A stretch of 64,000 nucleotides of DNA from Nitrospira sp. ND1 (GCF_900170025.1 NZ_FWEX01000006.1:838795-902794), one strand, 5' to 3'. Shown: positions 1-10,516, counted from the stretch's first letter. The notes: generated by a model from the sequence alone, not told the origin. Translations and numbers: made by a program.

Positions 1-281
1 TGCCCCACGTGTTGATTATTCACGAAGTCGAAGCCTACCCCGCCTGGAAAGCTGTGTTCGATGGCGCGGCGGATCTGCGGAAACGTGCCGGAGAAATCAG
101 CTACCAGCTCCTGCGCTACGACCAAGATGCGAATAGCATTGTCCACTTCTCGGCCTGGTCTAGCTTGGAGAACGCCCGGCGCTTCTTCGAGTCCCTGGAA
201 TTGGTCGAATTGAGGCGAGCTGCCGGAGTGAAAGCGCCGGATTTTCTGTATCTGGAAGAGATCGAGCGAGGGGTGCTCTAG
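1..281 (+). CDS. ABM-superfamily-like small protein (5' end at window edge)
   Basis: A roughly 90-residue protein of the size and pattern of antibiotic-biosynthesis-monooxygenase-like dimeric alpha/beta-barrel proteins: an initial beta strand (VLIIHEVEAYPAWKAVFD), a helix, then strands around SIVHFSAWSSLENARRFF. The window opens with TGCCCCACGTG in the reading frame. If the preceding base is A, the real start is an ATG one base outside the window, giving MPHVLIIHEV and 93 residues; the internal GTG at 9 is then not the start. Catalysis cannot be read from the sequence. The family assignment is by fold pattern only. Confidence 0.6.
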   Translation, partial: PHVLIIHEVEAYPAWKAVFDGAADLRKRAGEISYQLLRYDQDANSIVHFSAWSSLENARRFFESLELVELRRAAGVKAPDFLYLEEIERGVL

Positions 282-289
282 GCCGAACC

Positions 290-334
290 ATTCATGAAAA
301 ATCCGGGCTAGCAGGCTGCTCACAATGCCCGCCG
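290..334 (+). repeat. Isolated end of the dispersed modular repeat
   Basis: The segment starts with ATTCATGAAAAATCCGGGCT, nearly the same as the right terminus of the element at 20678-20848 (20 of 22 bases over the first 22). It continues with TAGCAGGCTGCT, which resembles the copy that begins at the ygfZ-like stop codon at 9291. It lies between the first gene and the acetyltransferase, ending just before the latter's ribosome binding site. Confidence 0.5.
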
Positions 335-341
335 GAGATCT

Positions 342-794
342 ATGACACACACCGTCAGACAAGCCACCGTCGATGATGTCGAACAACTCGTTCCACTCTT
401 CGACGCCTATCGTCAGTTTTACGGTCGGACCAGCGATGTGGCTGCCGCGCGGGCGTTCCTACTCGCCCGTTTTGCGAACAGAGAGTCCACGCTGTTCATT
501 GCGCACGAGGGAGATACGGCGATCGGATTTGCACACCTCTATCCGAGCTTCTCGTCCGTGTCGCTGGCCCGGATTTTTATCCTCAACGATCTTTTCGTGC
601 AGGAGCAGGCCCGGAGAACCCGCGTGGCTTCTTCGCTGTTGTCGGCTGCCGCCACCTTTGCAGTTTCACTCGGTGCGGTGCGCCTCTCGCTCTCAACTGC
701 GCTCACAAACGACGCCGCCCACGCGCTCTATCGATCAGCGGGATGGAAGCGCGACCAACAATTCTCCAACTATCATCTGGTGCTCTCAGTTTAG
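342..794 (+). CDS. GNAT family N-acetyltransferase
   Basis: A 150-residue Gcn5-related acetyltransferase, the full length of a single GNAT domain. The N-terminal VRQATVDDVEQLVPLF matches the first strand and helix. The acetyl-CoA region lies around LNDLFVQEQARRTRVASSLL, where the usual R/Q-x-x-G-x-G/A loop is degenerate (QARRTRVA). The C-terminal NDAAHALYRSAGWKRD is the standard final helix/strand of the family. The start is supported by GGAG four bases upstream of ATG. The acceptor substrate is unknown. A hairpin follows the gene. Confidence 0.8.
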   Translation: MTHTVRQATVDDVEQLVPLFDAYRQFYGRTSDVAAARAFLLARFANRESTLFIAHEGDTAIGFAHLYPSFSSVSLARIFILNDLFVQEQARRTRVASSLLSAAATFAVSLGAVRLSLSTALTNDAAHALYRSAGWKRDQQFSNYHLVLSV

Positions 795-847
795 GCCAAG
801 CAACGTTCTATCCGGGCCGCGCCGACCCCTCGTAGACGCTCACAGTC

Positions 848-879
848 AGCGGGCCAATGCCTCACGGCATCGGCCCGCT
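848..879. terminator. Hairpin between convergent genes
   Basis: Arms of 14 bases (AGCGGGCCAATGCC and GGCATCGGCCCGCT) pair at 13 of 14 positions around a TCAC loop. It sits between the converging acetyltransferase (+) and metzincin (-) genes. There is no strong T tract on either side, so it may be a bidirectional or weak terminator. Confidence 0.55.
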
Positions 880-899
880 CCTCTACCGCCCTTTCAGGC

Positions 900-3152
900 T
901 TAGCGAGACACCGGCTCTTGATCTTTGAGGCTGGAGAGTGTCTCCTTAATCACTCTCATCGTGTGCTCGATATCACCATTCTTTTCGCGCTTGGCATCTC
1001 GTTTGACGTCCCGCGGCTCTTTCTTCAACACCGCCCCATGCTCCATCAATGACTCCCTGAACCGGCCCAGATAATATTCATAGTCGGTCCGTCCCAAGGT
1101 CGCGATCGCCTGATCTTTCTTCTCAAGCAGAGCGCTCGTATAGAGCTGCCGTGCCTCCTCAATACGGGGGGCGGCGCGACGGAGACGGCCTCCGGCCTCC
1201 TTTGCAGACGCCATCTCCCCCATCCGATCGCCCATGTCGAGCACCTTGTAATCCTTTGCCAATGGCGCCGCCAGGGCCACACGCGCATGGTAGGCCACGG
1301 CGCGATCGCCGAACCGGTCACTCACCTCCCTGAGCGTATCGTTCCCTCGACGGAGTATGGCGCTGCCGTCGAAATTGAGGATGCGTCCGACGTCATCAGA
1401 GAAGAAGTCCTGCGCAATAAATTCTTCGTCGTAGCCCCGTGGAGGAGCGACACGGATGGTCAGGGCCTCAGAGACGACATCCTCCGTCTCCATATGGAGC
1501 GCGATCTGGATCGTGTAATATCCCGGCTCGGCGATATCCCAGCCGTTCCGCCCGACAGAGATAAAGAGCGAATCGGTCACAAATTCCCCGGGCATCACCA
1601 CCTGAGCCTGCATGTCGTGGCAATAGCGCGCAAAGGGCAGGTACTGCCGGGCCGGCTTGTCCCGCTTCTTGACGATGACGGTCATGTGATCCGTCATGGA
1701 CAGCAACTCCTTTTCCAGCACCAGTGGACGCGAACCGATGTTGGTCAACTTGAGCTCAAGCACAACCGGCTCAAGGAATTGATAGGTGGCTTGGGCCCGA
1801 TCGACGCGAAGGTTGAGCTTCAACGCGGGCTCCGGCGAAGCACTTGCCTGCTCGAATCCATGGTGATCGAACCAATCGGCATTCCCCATCTGCACAAACC
1901 GCTCCGGCGCATGGCGCATGAATACCAACTCGTTGTCGCTGAACCGATAGGCGAAGTCGGAAAAAAACGCCGTCTGTCCGCCGGACACGTTGTACGGATA
2001 ATTCATGAAGCTGCGGGCTTCCGGTTCGTTCGCCAAAGGAATCCACGGGGTCCCCCAGTCCGGCGGGTGTTGCTTCTGCCACGAATGCGCCAGATTGAAG
2101 GCGTGTCCCATTTCATGGCACGCCGTCCAGAACCGCATCCGCTTGGCCCACGCGACCGGATTAGCATCACCGGTCGGCGCCGTAGAGATGAACGACTCGT
2201 TGAAAATCGCTGTCCCCTGGCGATGATTCGGCCCGATATCGTCGAACATGATGCCGCCCAGGCTTGTGCCCTGCTCGTGCAACCGGGCAAAGAACACCCA
2301 CAGGGACCACTGCGCCTTGCCGGCAAATCGCGACCAATACACTTGCATCGCATCATGCATTTCGTTGTCGCTCCAACGCGCGTTCGTCCCCGCGTCGCCG
2401 ATAGGGACGATGCTGTCGCTACCGGACTTCCGCACATCGAACCCGACCCTTCGGTAGACCTCCTCGATGGTGAGCGTCTCGCCCGGCAATGTGGCCGGAC
2501 GATTCGGATGGTCATGGGTGCCGATGTGCGTGGTCGCGGTGACGCCGGTGGCGCAGTCGAACTCGAATTCCACCTGTCTGAAGTACGGAGATTTGAACGC
2601 CAGCGTTCTCGTCCGAACCGACGTGCCCCCGCCTGAGAACCGGACAACGGCCTTGCGCTGGCTGGAGAGAAAGGTTGCCGTCGTCGTGATCTCGACCATC
2701 GTGTAGGGGAAGCTGGCGACATCGCCATCCTTGAACCAGATTGAGCCGGTCCAGGCATTCGGCCCGGATGCGGTGAGACGGGCAATCCAGTGCACACGTT
2801 TGGCCAACACGCCATAGAGCGTTCCGCTGGCCATCATCTGCGGATAGCGCCCGTCGACATCGAGGCGCAGCTCTTCGCGAAGAAAGCCCCAGGGGAGCAG
2901 TTCCTCAATTTGCCACGGACCGGCTGCTGTCGGCGCGATGCCCGGCATCGGCTGAGCGAGTGGAACGGGCTGAATCGGCAGGGGGCCGGGCGCCGGGATG
3001 GGGGGCGTCACGATCCGGGATGCGGCGTACAACCCGCTCACGCGGACACGTGGCGGCCAGGGCAGGATCGGTATGAGGGGCTCTATGCCCGGACGGGCTA
3101 TTTCGGCGGCTTCGACACGATACTCCTGATCGATTTGGTCTTGCTCTTTCAT
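900..3152 (-). CDS. Metzincin-like zinc metallopeptidase, 750 aa, no signal peptide
   Basis: A large protein with a zinc-protease motif HEMGHAFNLAH: His346, Glu347, His350 and His356 form HExxHxxxxxH, the metzincin spacing, though the usual glycine is Asn. About 30 residues on comes SFMNYPY, a good candidate Met-turn. The N-terminal 110 residues are proline-rich. The region after about 430 looks beta-rich and Ig-like (LKLTNIGSRPLVLEKELL), and the last 150 residues are charged and helical. No signal peptide or membrane segment is visible, unusual for this clan. The start is well supported (AGGAGG six bases before ATG). It probably shares a transcript with the 99-aa gene upstream. The substrate is unknown. 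Confidence 0.7.
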   Translation of the reverse strand: MKEQDQIDQEYRVEAAEIARPGIEPLIPILPWPPRVRVSGLYAASRIVTPPIPAPGPLPIQPVPLAQPMPGIAPTAAGPWQIEELLPWGFLREELRLDVDGRYPQMMASGTLYGVLAKRVHWIARLTASGPNAWTGSIWFKDGDVASFPYTMVEITTTATFLSSQRKAVVRFSGGGTSVRTRTLAFKSPYFRQVEFEFDCATGVTATTHIGTHDHPNRPATLPGETLTIEEVYRRVGFDVRKSGSDSIVPIGDAGTNARWSDNEMHDAMQVYWSRFAGKAQWSLWVFFARLHEQGTSLGGIMFDDIGPNHRQGTAIFNESFISTAPTGDANPVAWAKRMRFWTACHEMGHAFNLAHSWQKQHPPDWGTPWIPLANEPEARSFMNYPYNVSGGQTAFFSDFAYRFSDNELVFMRHAPERFVQMGNADWFDHHGFEQASASPEPALKLNLRVDRAQATYQFLEPVVLELKLTNIGSRPLVLEKELLSMTDHMTVIVKKRDKPARQYLPFARYCHDMQAQVVMPGEFVTDSLFISVGRNGWDIAEPGYYTIQIALHMETEDVVSEALTIRVAPPRGYDEEFIAQDFFSDDVGRILNFDGSAILRRGNDTLREVSDRFGDRAVAYHARVALAAPLAKDYKVLDMGDRMGEMASAKEAGGRLRRAAPRIEEARQLYTSALLEKKDQAIATLGRTDYEYYLGRFRESLMEHGAVLKKEPRDVKRDAKREKNGDIEHTMRVIKETLSSLKDQEPVSR

Positions 3153-3214
3153 ACGCTACCTCCTGTTGTGATAGACCGCGACCTTCAGGCGTCACGCTGT
3201 TTCGGTACGTCTCG

Positions 3215-3514
3215 TCACAGGTACCCGAAGGGTTCGTACGAGGTTTTCCAGGCCAGGTTCCCTTCAGTGGTGAGTGACACACCGAGATAGGTCGGACGAT
3301 CCACCGAAACCGATTTGGTTTGAGCCACCCCCCGCTTGCTCAGCACGACCTCCACGACGACCGGGGTATGTGCGACGTCGACTTCCACAGCAGCCGCATA
3401 TCCGGTTTGTCGACGCGTCGTGAGATCGGCACTGCCCCACACCTCCCGGGCATCCACCGACACACGCACCTCGTCATGATGAAAGCCCTCTTGTAGAGCG
3501 ATGTGCAGCAACAC
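3215..3514 (-). CDS. Small hypothetical protein upstream of the metallopeptidase
   Basis: A 99-residue, mostly beta-strand protein (VEVDVAHTPVVVEVVLSKRG, SVSVDRPTYLGVSLT) with no signal peptide, starting at GTG after GAGGTGG. It lies 62 bases upstream of the metallopeptidase on the same strand and is probably cotranscribed with it. I do not recognise a family. It could be a partner, inhibitor or chaperone of the peptidase, but only position suggests this. Confidence 0.55.
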   Translation of the reverse strand: MLLHIALQEGFHHDEVRVSVDAREVWGSADLTTRRQTGYAAAVEVDVAHTPVVVEVVLSKRGVAQTKSVSVDRPTYLGVSLTTEGNLAWKTSYEPFGYL

Positions 3515-4095
3515 GAGCCACCTCGTCCGAGCTATGGAGTGATCAAGATTGACTGGGGGAGAGGTCCCCTTACACTGCTGTTCTCCCTGTCAAAAGCAAA
3601 CGGTATACCGGGTGAGGCGTCTGGTCACGCAGCGGTCAGGAGATAAAAACAAGTATTTGGAACCTCGCGAAATGTTTGCGGCGACCAGCAGGATGGCGGC
3701 GGGCACGGAAGCACGACGCAGACTTCACGGGAATCTTGGGAGGAACCAGCGGGCGTTCTCGTATCCGATACGATACGAGGGCGGTATCTGATGCGATACA
3801 AACGGTCATCGCAACGCGGCCCCTCTTCGCTCTGGCTTGCAATTGGTACTCTCCGATGATGCGCAAGCGTGCAGCTTCTCACCCTGAATGCACCCGGCGT
3901 TCAACCATCCCTTGAGCATGACCCATTGTGCATTGAACATTCCGCGACGAATCTCCCGCCGCATTATTCAGGCCACTTGCCTAGGCACTCCGCATTACTC
4001 GCCCGAACTGGAATTCCCTGCCCGAGAAGCCCCTTGACCACTAGGTCCTCCGGAAGATTGACTTCGCTCCGGCAGGTCGGTACGATCATCTTCGA
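3515..4095. other. 580-base non-coding stretch upstream of the TPP riboswitch
   Basis: No reading frame here looks like a protein. It must hold the divergent promoters for the 99-aa gene (-) and the thiC transcript (+). The only strong structure I see is the pair of GTATC/GATAC dyads listed separately. Confidence 0.5.
3759..3799. promoter_or_regulatory. Tandem operator-like dyads (GTATC-N6-GATAC)
   Basis: TCGTATC-N6-GATACGA lies at 3759-3778 and GTATC-N6-GATAC at 3784-3799. Both have six-base spacers and their centres are 23 bp apart, about two helical turns. This is the look of a double site for a dimeric repressor of TetR/MerR-like size. The cognate regulator is not evident in the window. 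Confidence 0.4.
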
Positions 4096-6202
<2,107 letters not shown>

Positions 6203-6247
6203 GGCTGATCAACATGGCTATCCGGCAAGGCCACAGGCGAACTCAAA

Positions 6248-6327
6248 CCGGAGGCGTACCCTCCGGGGTACGTTGAGGATTTGATGGAGCCGAGAACGAA
6301 GCCGGGAGTCATGTTCAGCAGCCGCTG
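6248..6327 (+). repeat. Dispersed repeat, copy A
   Basis: It contains GGCGTACCCTCCGGGGTACG, a hairpin of CGTACCC/GGGTACG, followed by TTGAGG, CGAGAACGAAG and TTCAGCA. The same ordered blocks occur at 62484-62562 and, reversed, at 9293-9351. It lies in the thiC-thi4 gap, so it is part of the thiamine transcript if the two genes are cotranscribed. Confidence 0.8.
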
Positions 6328-6341
6328 AGAGGGAAGGTAGC

Positions 6342-7151
6342 ATGGGAAAGCCGAAGCCGGCGCCATTACGCGAGCGCGATATCACCCGCCAGATTGCGCG
6401 GGAGTACTATAAAGAGTTCGATCAGCTTATCGAGAGCGACGTCATCATCGTCGGCGCCGGGCCCTCCGGCCTCATTTGCGCCCACGATCTTGGCCGAATG
6501 GGCATCAAGACTCTCATCGTAGAGCAGAGTTTGGCCCTCGGCGGCGGCTTCTGGTCCGGCGGGTATTTGATGAACAAAGCCACCATCTGCGCCCCCGCGC
6601 ATAAGATTCTCAAAGAAGTGGGGGTGCCTTGCAAGCAGATCAAGGAATGCCCCGGCATGTACATGGTCGATCCTCCGCATGCCACCGGGGCGCTGATTGC
6701 CGCCGCCTACAACGCCGGCGCGAAGATCATGAACCTGACGCGGGTCGTCGATCTGATCCTGCGCCGCGAAGGCGTGCTTGAAGGCGTCGTCGTCAACAGC
6801 ACCACCGCCGAAATGGCGGGCCACGATATTATCCATGTCGATCCGATCGCCTTGGAGAGTAAAATCGTGGTCGATGCCACCGGACATGATGCCGTGGTGG
6901 TCAATCTCCTGCATAAGCGGGGGCTCTACCAGCAGGTGCCGGGCAACGGCGCGATGTGGGTGTCGCGGTCGGAAGAAGAAGTGATGGACCGGACCGGGGA
7001 AGTCTCTCCCAATTGCTTTGTGATCGGGTTGGCTGTCGCGGCCGTGTTCGGCACACCACGAATGGGCCCGGCCTTCGGATCGATGCTGCTCTCCGGCCGC
7101 TATGGCGCGGAGTTAATTCAAAAGAAACTGAAACAAGGCAAGAGCATATAG
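6342..7151 (+). CDS. thi4: Thiamine thiazole synthase, Thi4 family, sulfide-dependent type
   Basis: Thi4 makes the adenylated thiazole half of thiamine from NAD and glycine. The 269-residue protein has the dinucleotide-binding GAGPSG after VIIVG near residue 35, a GGGFWSGGY loop, and RMGPAFGSMLLSG near the C terminus. Where yeast Thi4 has the suicidal sulfur-donor cysteine, this protein has His165 (IIHVDP). In characterised archaeal and bacterial homologues that change marks a catalytic enzyme using external sulfide. It lies 139 bases after thiC, so both thiamine halves are probably made from one riboswitch-controlled transcript. An alternative name, ribose-1,5-bisphosphate isomerase, applies to archaeal relatives and is less likely here. 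Confidence 0.93.
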   Translation: MGKPKPAPLRERDITRQIAREYYKEFDQLIESDVIIVGAGPSGLICAHDLGRMGIKTLIVEQSLALGGGFWSGGYLMNKATICAPAHKILKEVGVPCKQIKECPGMYMVDPPHATGALIAAAYNAGAKIMNLTRVVDLILRREGVLEGVVVNSTTAEMAGHDIIHVDPIALESKIVVDATGHDAVVVNLLHKRGLYQQVPGNGAMWVSRSEEEVMDRTGEVSPNCFVIGLAVAAVFGTPRMGPAFGSMLLSGRYGAELIQKKLKQGKSI

Positions 7152-7230
7152 CTGATAGCGAACGGCTGGTAGCAGGGAACAGACCATCGAACTGCTATGC
7201 TCCATAGGCCATTGGCTCTTGTGATCACAC

Positions 7231-7746
7231 ATGGATGTTCAGGACTTTCTTATACAAGGCGACGGCAGCGAAGAAGACAAGCGCGAAGCCTGGCAGCTCT
7301 TTCAGCAAGCCTACGAGCAGCAGATGAAGGGGCAGCTGGAAGAAGCGGTCAGTCTCTACAAACTGTCGCTCGCGACGCATCAGACTGCCGAAGCCTATAC
7401 GTTCCTCGGATGGACCTACAGCTTCATGGGTAAGCTGGACGAGGCGATCGACGAATGCCACAAGGCCATCGCCTGCGATCCGCATTTCGGGAATCCCTAC
7501 AACGACATCGGAGCCTACCTGATCGAAAAGGGTGATCTGGAGGAGGCGATTCCCTGGTTTCAAAAAGCCATGCAGGCCAGACGGTATGAGAGCCCGGCTT
7601 TCCCACACCTGAATCTTGGCCGTGTCTACGAACGCCAGGGCAAGTGGAGCGAGGCGATTGACTGCTACAAACAGGCGCTCGCCCTGAACCCGGACTACGC
7701 CTTGGCCAAGAAGGCTCTGGGTCGGCTCATCAGCTCACTGAATTAG
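7231..7746 (+). CDS. TPR-repeat protein
   Basis: A soluble 171-residue protein with at least three tetratricopeptide repeats: AEAYTFLGWTYSFMGKLDEA, then NPYNDIGAYLIEKGDLEEA, then PHLNLGRVYERQGKWSEA. A helical N-terminal stretch precedes them (DKREAWQLFQQAYEQQMKG). No signal peptide. It is followed at 21 bases by the receiver-like gene, so the two are probably cotranscribed. A scaffold role is likely, but the partner cannot be deduced. Confidence 0.85.
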   Translation: MDVQDFLIQGDGSEEDKREAWQLFQQAYEQQMKGQLEEAVSLYKLSLATHQTAEAYTFLGWTYSFMGKLDEAIDECHKAIACDPHFGNPYNDIGAYLIEKGDLEEAIPWFQKAMQARRYESPAFPHLNLGRVYERQGKWSEAIDCYKQALALNPDYALAKKALGRLISSLN

Positions 7747-7767
7747 GGACCATAGGACAGGAACCGG

Positions 7768-8181
7768 ATGAACACCACGATTTTAGTGGCCGTCACTGAC
7801 ATTTTCTTCTACACCAAGGTACGCGATGCCTTGCGGCCGCAGGGCTACACGCTGGAGCGGATCCGCAGCCAGGATGAGGTGGCTGAAAAAACCGCCTCAG
7901 CTTCGCCTGCCGCCCTGATTCTCAACATGAACGACCTGGCCATCGATGCCTTCAAGGCGTTGGAAACCCTCCAGGCCGACCCCGCGTTGCGGTCGCTTCC
8001 CATCCTGGCTTTTGCCAATCACGAAGAAACGGACACCTGGCGCCGAGCCAAGGAACTGGGCGTGACGAAAATTGTCTCCAGAAATGAGTTCTCCACACGA
8101 ACCAGAGAACTGGTTGAAGACATCATAGCCAACAGCAGTCAGCAATCACCGGTCCGCTCAGAGCTGAACGCTGAAGGCTGA
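7768..8181 (+). CDS. Degenerate receiver-domain protein
   Basis: A single CheY-like fold of 137 residues: first strand TTILVAVTDIFF, third strand AALILNMNDLAIDAF, then LPILAFANHEE and the K/S-type end VTKIVSRNEF. The position of the phospho-acceptor aspartate in the third strand is Asn (LILN), and the acidic pair after strand one is reduced to a single Asp. It is therefore probably not phosphorylated in the usual way and acts as a binding module. It lies between the TPR and YgfZ-like genes at spacings of about 20 bases. Confidence 0.75.
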   Translation: MNTTILVAVTDIFFYTKVRDALRPQGYTLERIRSQDEVAEKTASASPAALILNMNDLAIDAFKALETLQADPALRSLPILAFANHEETDTWRRAKELGVTKIVSRNEFSTRTRELVEDIIANSSQQSPVRSELNAEG

Positions 8182-8201
8182 GAGCAGAGGGCAAGAATCC
8201 A

Positions 8202-9293
8202 ATGAAACAATCCCGACTCCACGATCAGCATCAACAACTAGGCGCCATTTTCGAGGACACCGCAGGATGGTCGATGCCGGCCCATTACGGCGATCCCGCC
8301 GCGGAATATGCCGCCGTCCGCGGTGCCGTCGGGCTGTCCGACCTGTCGCACCGCGGAAAAATCCGGGTGACCGGCGACGATCGCATCAAGTGGCTCCAGA
8401 GCATCATCAGCAACGACATCCTCCCGCTCCAACCCGGCCAGGGGCGCTACTCCAGCTTCCTGACCCATAAGGGGAAAATGCTCGGCTACTTCCGGGTATA
8501 TGTGCAAGCCGATGCCGTGTGGGTCGAAGATGTGGGCGAGGTGGGCGAGGCCACATTTCAGGCGTTGCGAAAATTCCTGCTCTACGGCACCAAGGCCAAG
8601 ATGGAGAATTGCGGAGAAAGCTGGGGTTTGTTGCTGGTGAGCGGACCGAAATCAGCAGAGGCCGTTGCTGCGGCATTCGGTATCGAGGTCCGCGCCCTTC
8701 AGCTCTTGCATACCCTGCCCGCCACCATCGGCGGGCAGCAGGCGCTGATCCTGCGTACCGAAGAAACCGGCGAACAGGACTTTGAAGTCTTGCTGCCGGC
8801 CGATGCGGTCCCCGCCGCCTGGAACCAGCTCATGACATCAGGCGCACCGTTCGGCATCAAGCCCGTCGGCGCACAGGCGCGCGAACTGTTGCGCATCGAA
8901 GCCGGTCTGCCCAAGGCCGGTCCGGATCTCAACGAAGAGATTGTCCCGCCGGAAGCCAACCTGGAAGGCAAGGCGTTCAGCCTCTCAAAGGGTTGTTACC
9001 CGGGACAGGAAGTCGTGGCCAGGATGGATACCTATGGGAACGTGCGCCGGCATCTGGTCGGATTGATCATCCAGGACAAAACGGTTCCGCCCGCGGGCTC
9101 GAAGTTATTCAGCGGAGATCGGGAGGTGGGATGGGTCAGCAGCGCCGTCTTTTCGCCGCAACGCAATGCCGCACTGGCATTCGGTTTTCCATTGCGCGAC
9201 TTTTCGGCACCTGACACCACACTGACGGTCGAAGTGGCAGGGACGCGCCATCAGGCTACCGTCCATGCCCTACCGTTTCAGAAGCACTCGTAG
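8202..9293 (+). CDS. ygfZ: YgfZ/GcvT-family folate-binding protein
   Basis: 363 residues with the family signature KGCYPGQEVVARMDTYGNV near residues 264-282, the YgfZ hallmark KGCYxGQE. GcvT proper lacks this cysteine motif. YgfZ supports assembly or repair of some iron-sulfur proteins, such as MiaB, in a folate-dependent way. Neighbouring ThiC is an iron-sulfur enzyme, a possible functional link. The gene is 20 bases downstream of the receiver-like gene. Its TAG stop is the first triplet of a dispersed repeat, so the terminus may have been set by repeat insertion. Confidence 0.85.
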   Translation: MKQSRLHDQHQQLGAIFEDTAGWSMPAHYGDPAAEYAAVRGAVGLSDLSHRGKIRVTGDDRIKWLQSIISNDILPLQPGQGRYSSFLTHKGKMLGYFRVYVQADAVWVEDVGEVGEATFQALRKFLLYGTKAKMENCGESWGLLLVSGPKSAEAVAAAFGIEVRALQLLHTLPATIGGQQALILRTEETGEQDFEVLLPADAVPAAWNQLMTSGAPFGIKPVGAQARELLRIEAGLPKAGPDLNEEIVPPEANLEGKAFSLSKGCYPGQEVVARMDTYGNVRRHLVGLIIQDKTVPPAGSKLFSGDREVGWVSSAVFSPQRNAALAFGFPLRDFSAPDTTLTVEVAGTRHQATVHALPFQKHS

Positions 9294-9351
9294 CAGGATG
9301 CTGAAAACGTTCGCCGGCCTCGTTCTCGCGTCATTCAGCGCCTCAACGTAC
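9291..9351 (-). repeat. Dispersed repeat, copy B (inverted)
   Basis: Read on the minus strand it gives GTACGTTGAGG, CGAGAACGAGG, CCGGCGAACG and TTTTCAGCATCCTGCTA, matching copies A and C in order and spacing. It begins at the stop codon of the YgfZ-like gene. Weaker similarity may continue to about 9425. The CGTACCC hairpin arm seen in A and C is missing. Confidence 0.75.
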
Positions 9352-9472
9352 CACTGAGCGCACGCATCAGTGCTTCACCAGCTGCGGCCCTCCTGAACGG
9401 CCGTTTTGAACACCCTGCGGGGCTTCAATCACACGAACCGATGACCACCCTTTTTCGAGTGGCAGAGGTGTT

Positions 9473-9955
9473 CTACTTTTCAGGATTACGCACGGCCGAC
9501 ACGGCTGACGCGAATCCGAGCAGGCTCTTCCGCTCGTCGTCATCCAATGCCAACAACAGATGCGTCTCTTCGGCGTGCATCAGCCGGAGGCTCAAGAAGG
9601 GTTCTTCCCGGCGCTTTTCGCGGTTATCCCACATGGCATCGATGACCTGCACCTTATCCAGCTGACCGACGGACACCACATCGTAGCGGAAATAGGAATC
9701 CCCGATGACGATGTCGAAAATGACGTTGCCGGCCGTGAGCAGCACTAGATTGAACCGCCCCTGATCTTCGTACCCTTCGGGCAGGAACTTATTGATATGG
9801 CACCGCGCCACTTTGCGATCGCCCAAGGCTGCCTGGAACTTGAGTTGCAATGCTTCGTAATCGATTTGGAGCGCCTTTTCATCGGCATTGGTCGCCCCGA
9901 CCGCCGCGTCCTTCGCCTTTTCAAAGATCTCGTCTGCTGACAACAACCCTGCCAT
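9473..9955 (-). CDS. Hypothetical protein, 160 aa
   Basis: A soluble acidic protein with no family I can name. The N terminus is helical (MAGLLSADEIFEKAKDAAVG). The middle has beta strands (RFNLVLLTAGNVIFDIVIGD) and the C-terminal half LSLRLMHAEETHLLLALDDD. The ATG is well supported by AAGGAG nine bases upstream. It stands alone between the repeat and the small membrane protein gene on the same strand. Confidence 0.7.
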   Translation of the reverse strand: MAGLLSADEIFEKAKDAAVGATNADEKALQIDYEALQLKFQAALGDRKVARCHINKFLPEGYEDQGRFNLVLLTAGNVIFDIVIGDSYFRYDVVSVGQLDKVQVIDAMWDNREKRREEPFLSLRLMHAEETHLLLALDDDERKSLLGFASAVSAVRNPEK

Positions 9956-10009
9956 AGTTCCCTACTCCTTCGTTACAAGACTGCCCGATGTTTATTGTGT
10001 ATGGGCGAT

Positions 10010-10264
10010 TTAGAGGCTACGCGCAGCCCGCCTGGCGCGGATCGCCCGGGCGACCCCGACCAGCGCAATGCCGGCCCACGCGAATTCCAGCAGAACAAAA
10101 CCCACCCGTCGGTCTTCGATGGCCACAATTCCCAGCAGCAACGAGCCCAGGATGTTCAGCGCCAGATACCCCGCGTCCAATTCACGCCAGGTGCCGGCCT
10201 GAATGAGGCCATAGGCCACGAGCACCATCAGAGCTCCGATCACCGATATGACCTGCATCGCCAT
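10010..10264 (-). CDS. Small three-helix membrane protein, CBU_0592-like
   Basis: The 84-residue product has three hydrophobic segments: VISVIGALMVLVAYGLI, GYLALNILGSLLLGIVAI and RVGFVLLEFAWAGIALVGVA. This arrangement matches the small CBU_0592-like integral membrane family. I chose the ATG before MAMQVIS because the hydrophobic domain starts there; the frame is open further upstream (to 10354) but reads as low-complexity arginine-rich sequence. Function unknown. Confidence 0.65.
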   Translation of the reverse strand: MAMQVISVIGALMVLVAYGLIQAGTWRELDAGYLALNILGSLLLGIVAIEDRRVGFVLLEFAWAGIALVGVARAIRARRAARSL

Positions 10265-10516
10265 GGTATGCTCGGGCACTCCTTCCCGGACGCCGCGTGA
10301 GAACGGGGTACGGTACCTGGCTGCTGGATGTGATTGCAAGCGGAAACTCCCCATGAAGAAGCGGGCAAGGAGACGCTGATGGGTTGGTGCCGATGTGGTT
10401 GAGCATCACTCCGGCGCGGTGCGTCGGCCTGTCTGGCAGGCTGCGCTCGCCGGGCCACCACATTGCATTTCCAGGTCGATCTCCGGCATACTTTGGGGCA
10501 ATCAGGGGGGATACCG

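Noticed and set aside
1287-2636. 449-codon open frame on the plus strand
   Set aside because: It is antisense to the metzincin gene, rich in Arg/His/Pro, has no ribosome binding site and mirrors the codon pattern of the real gene.
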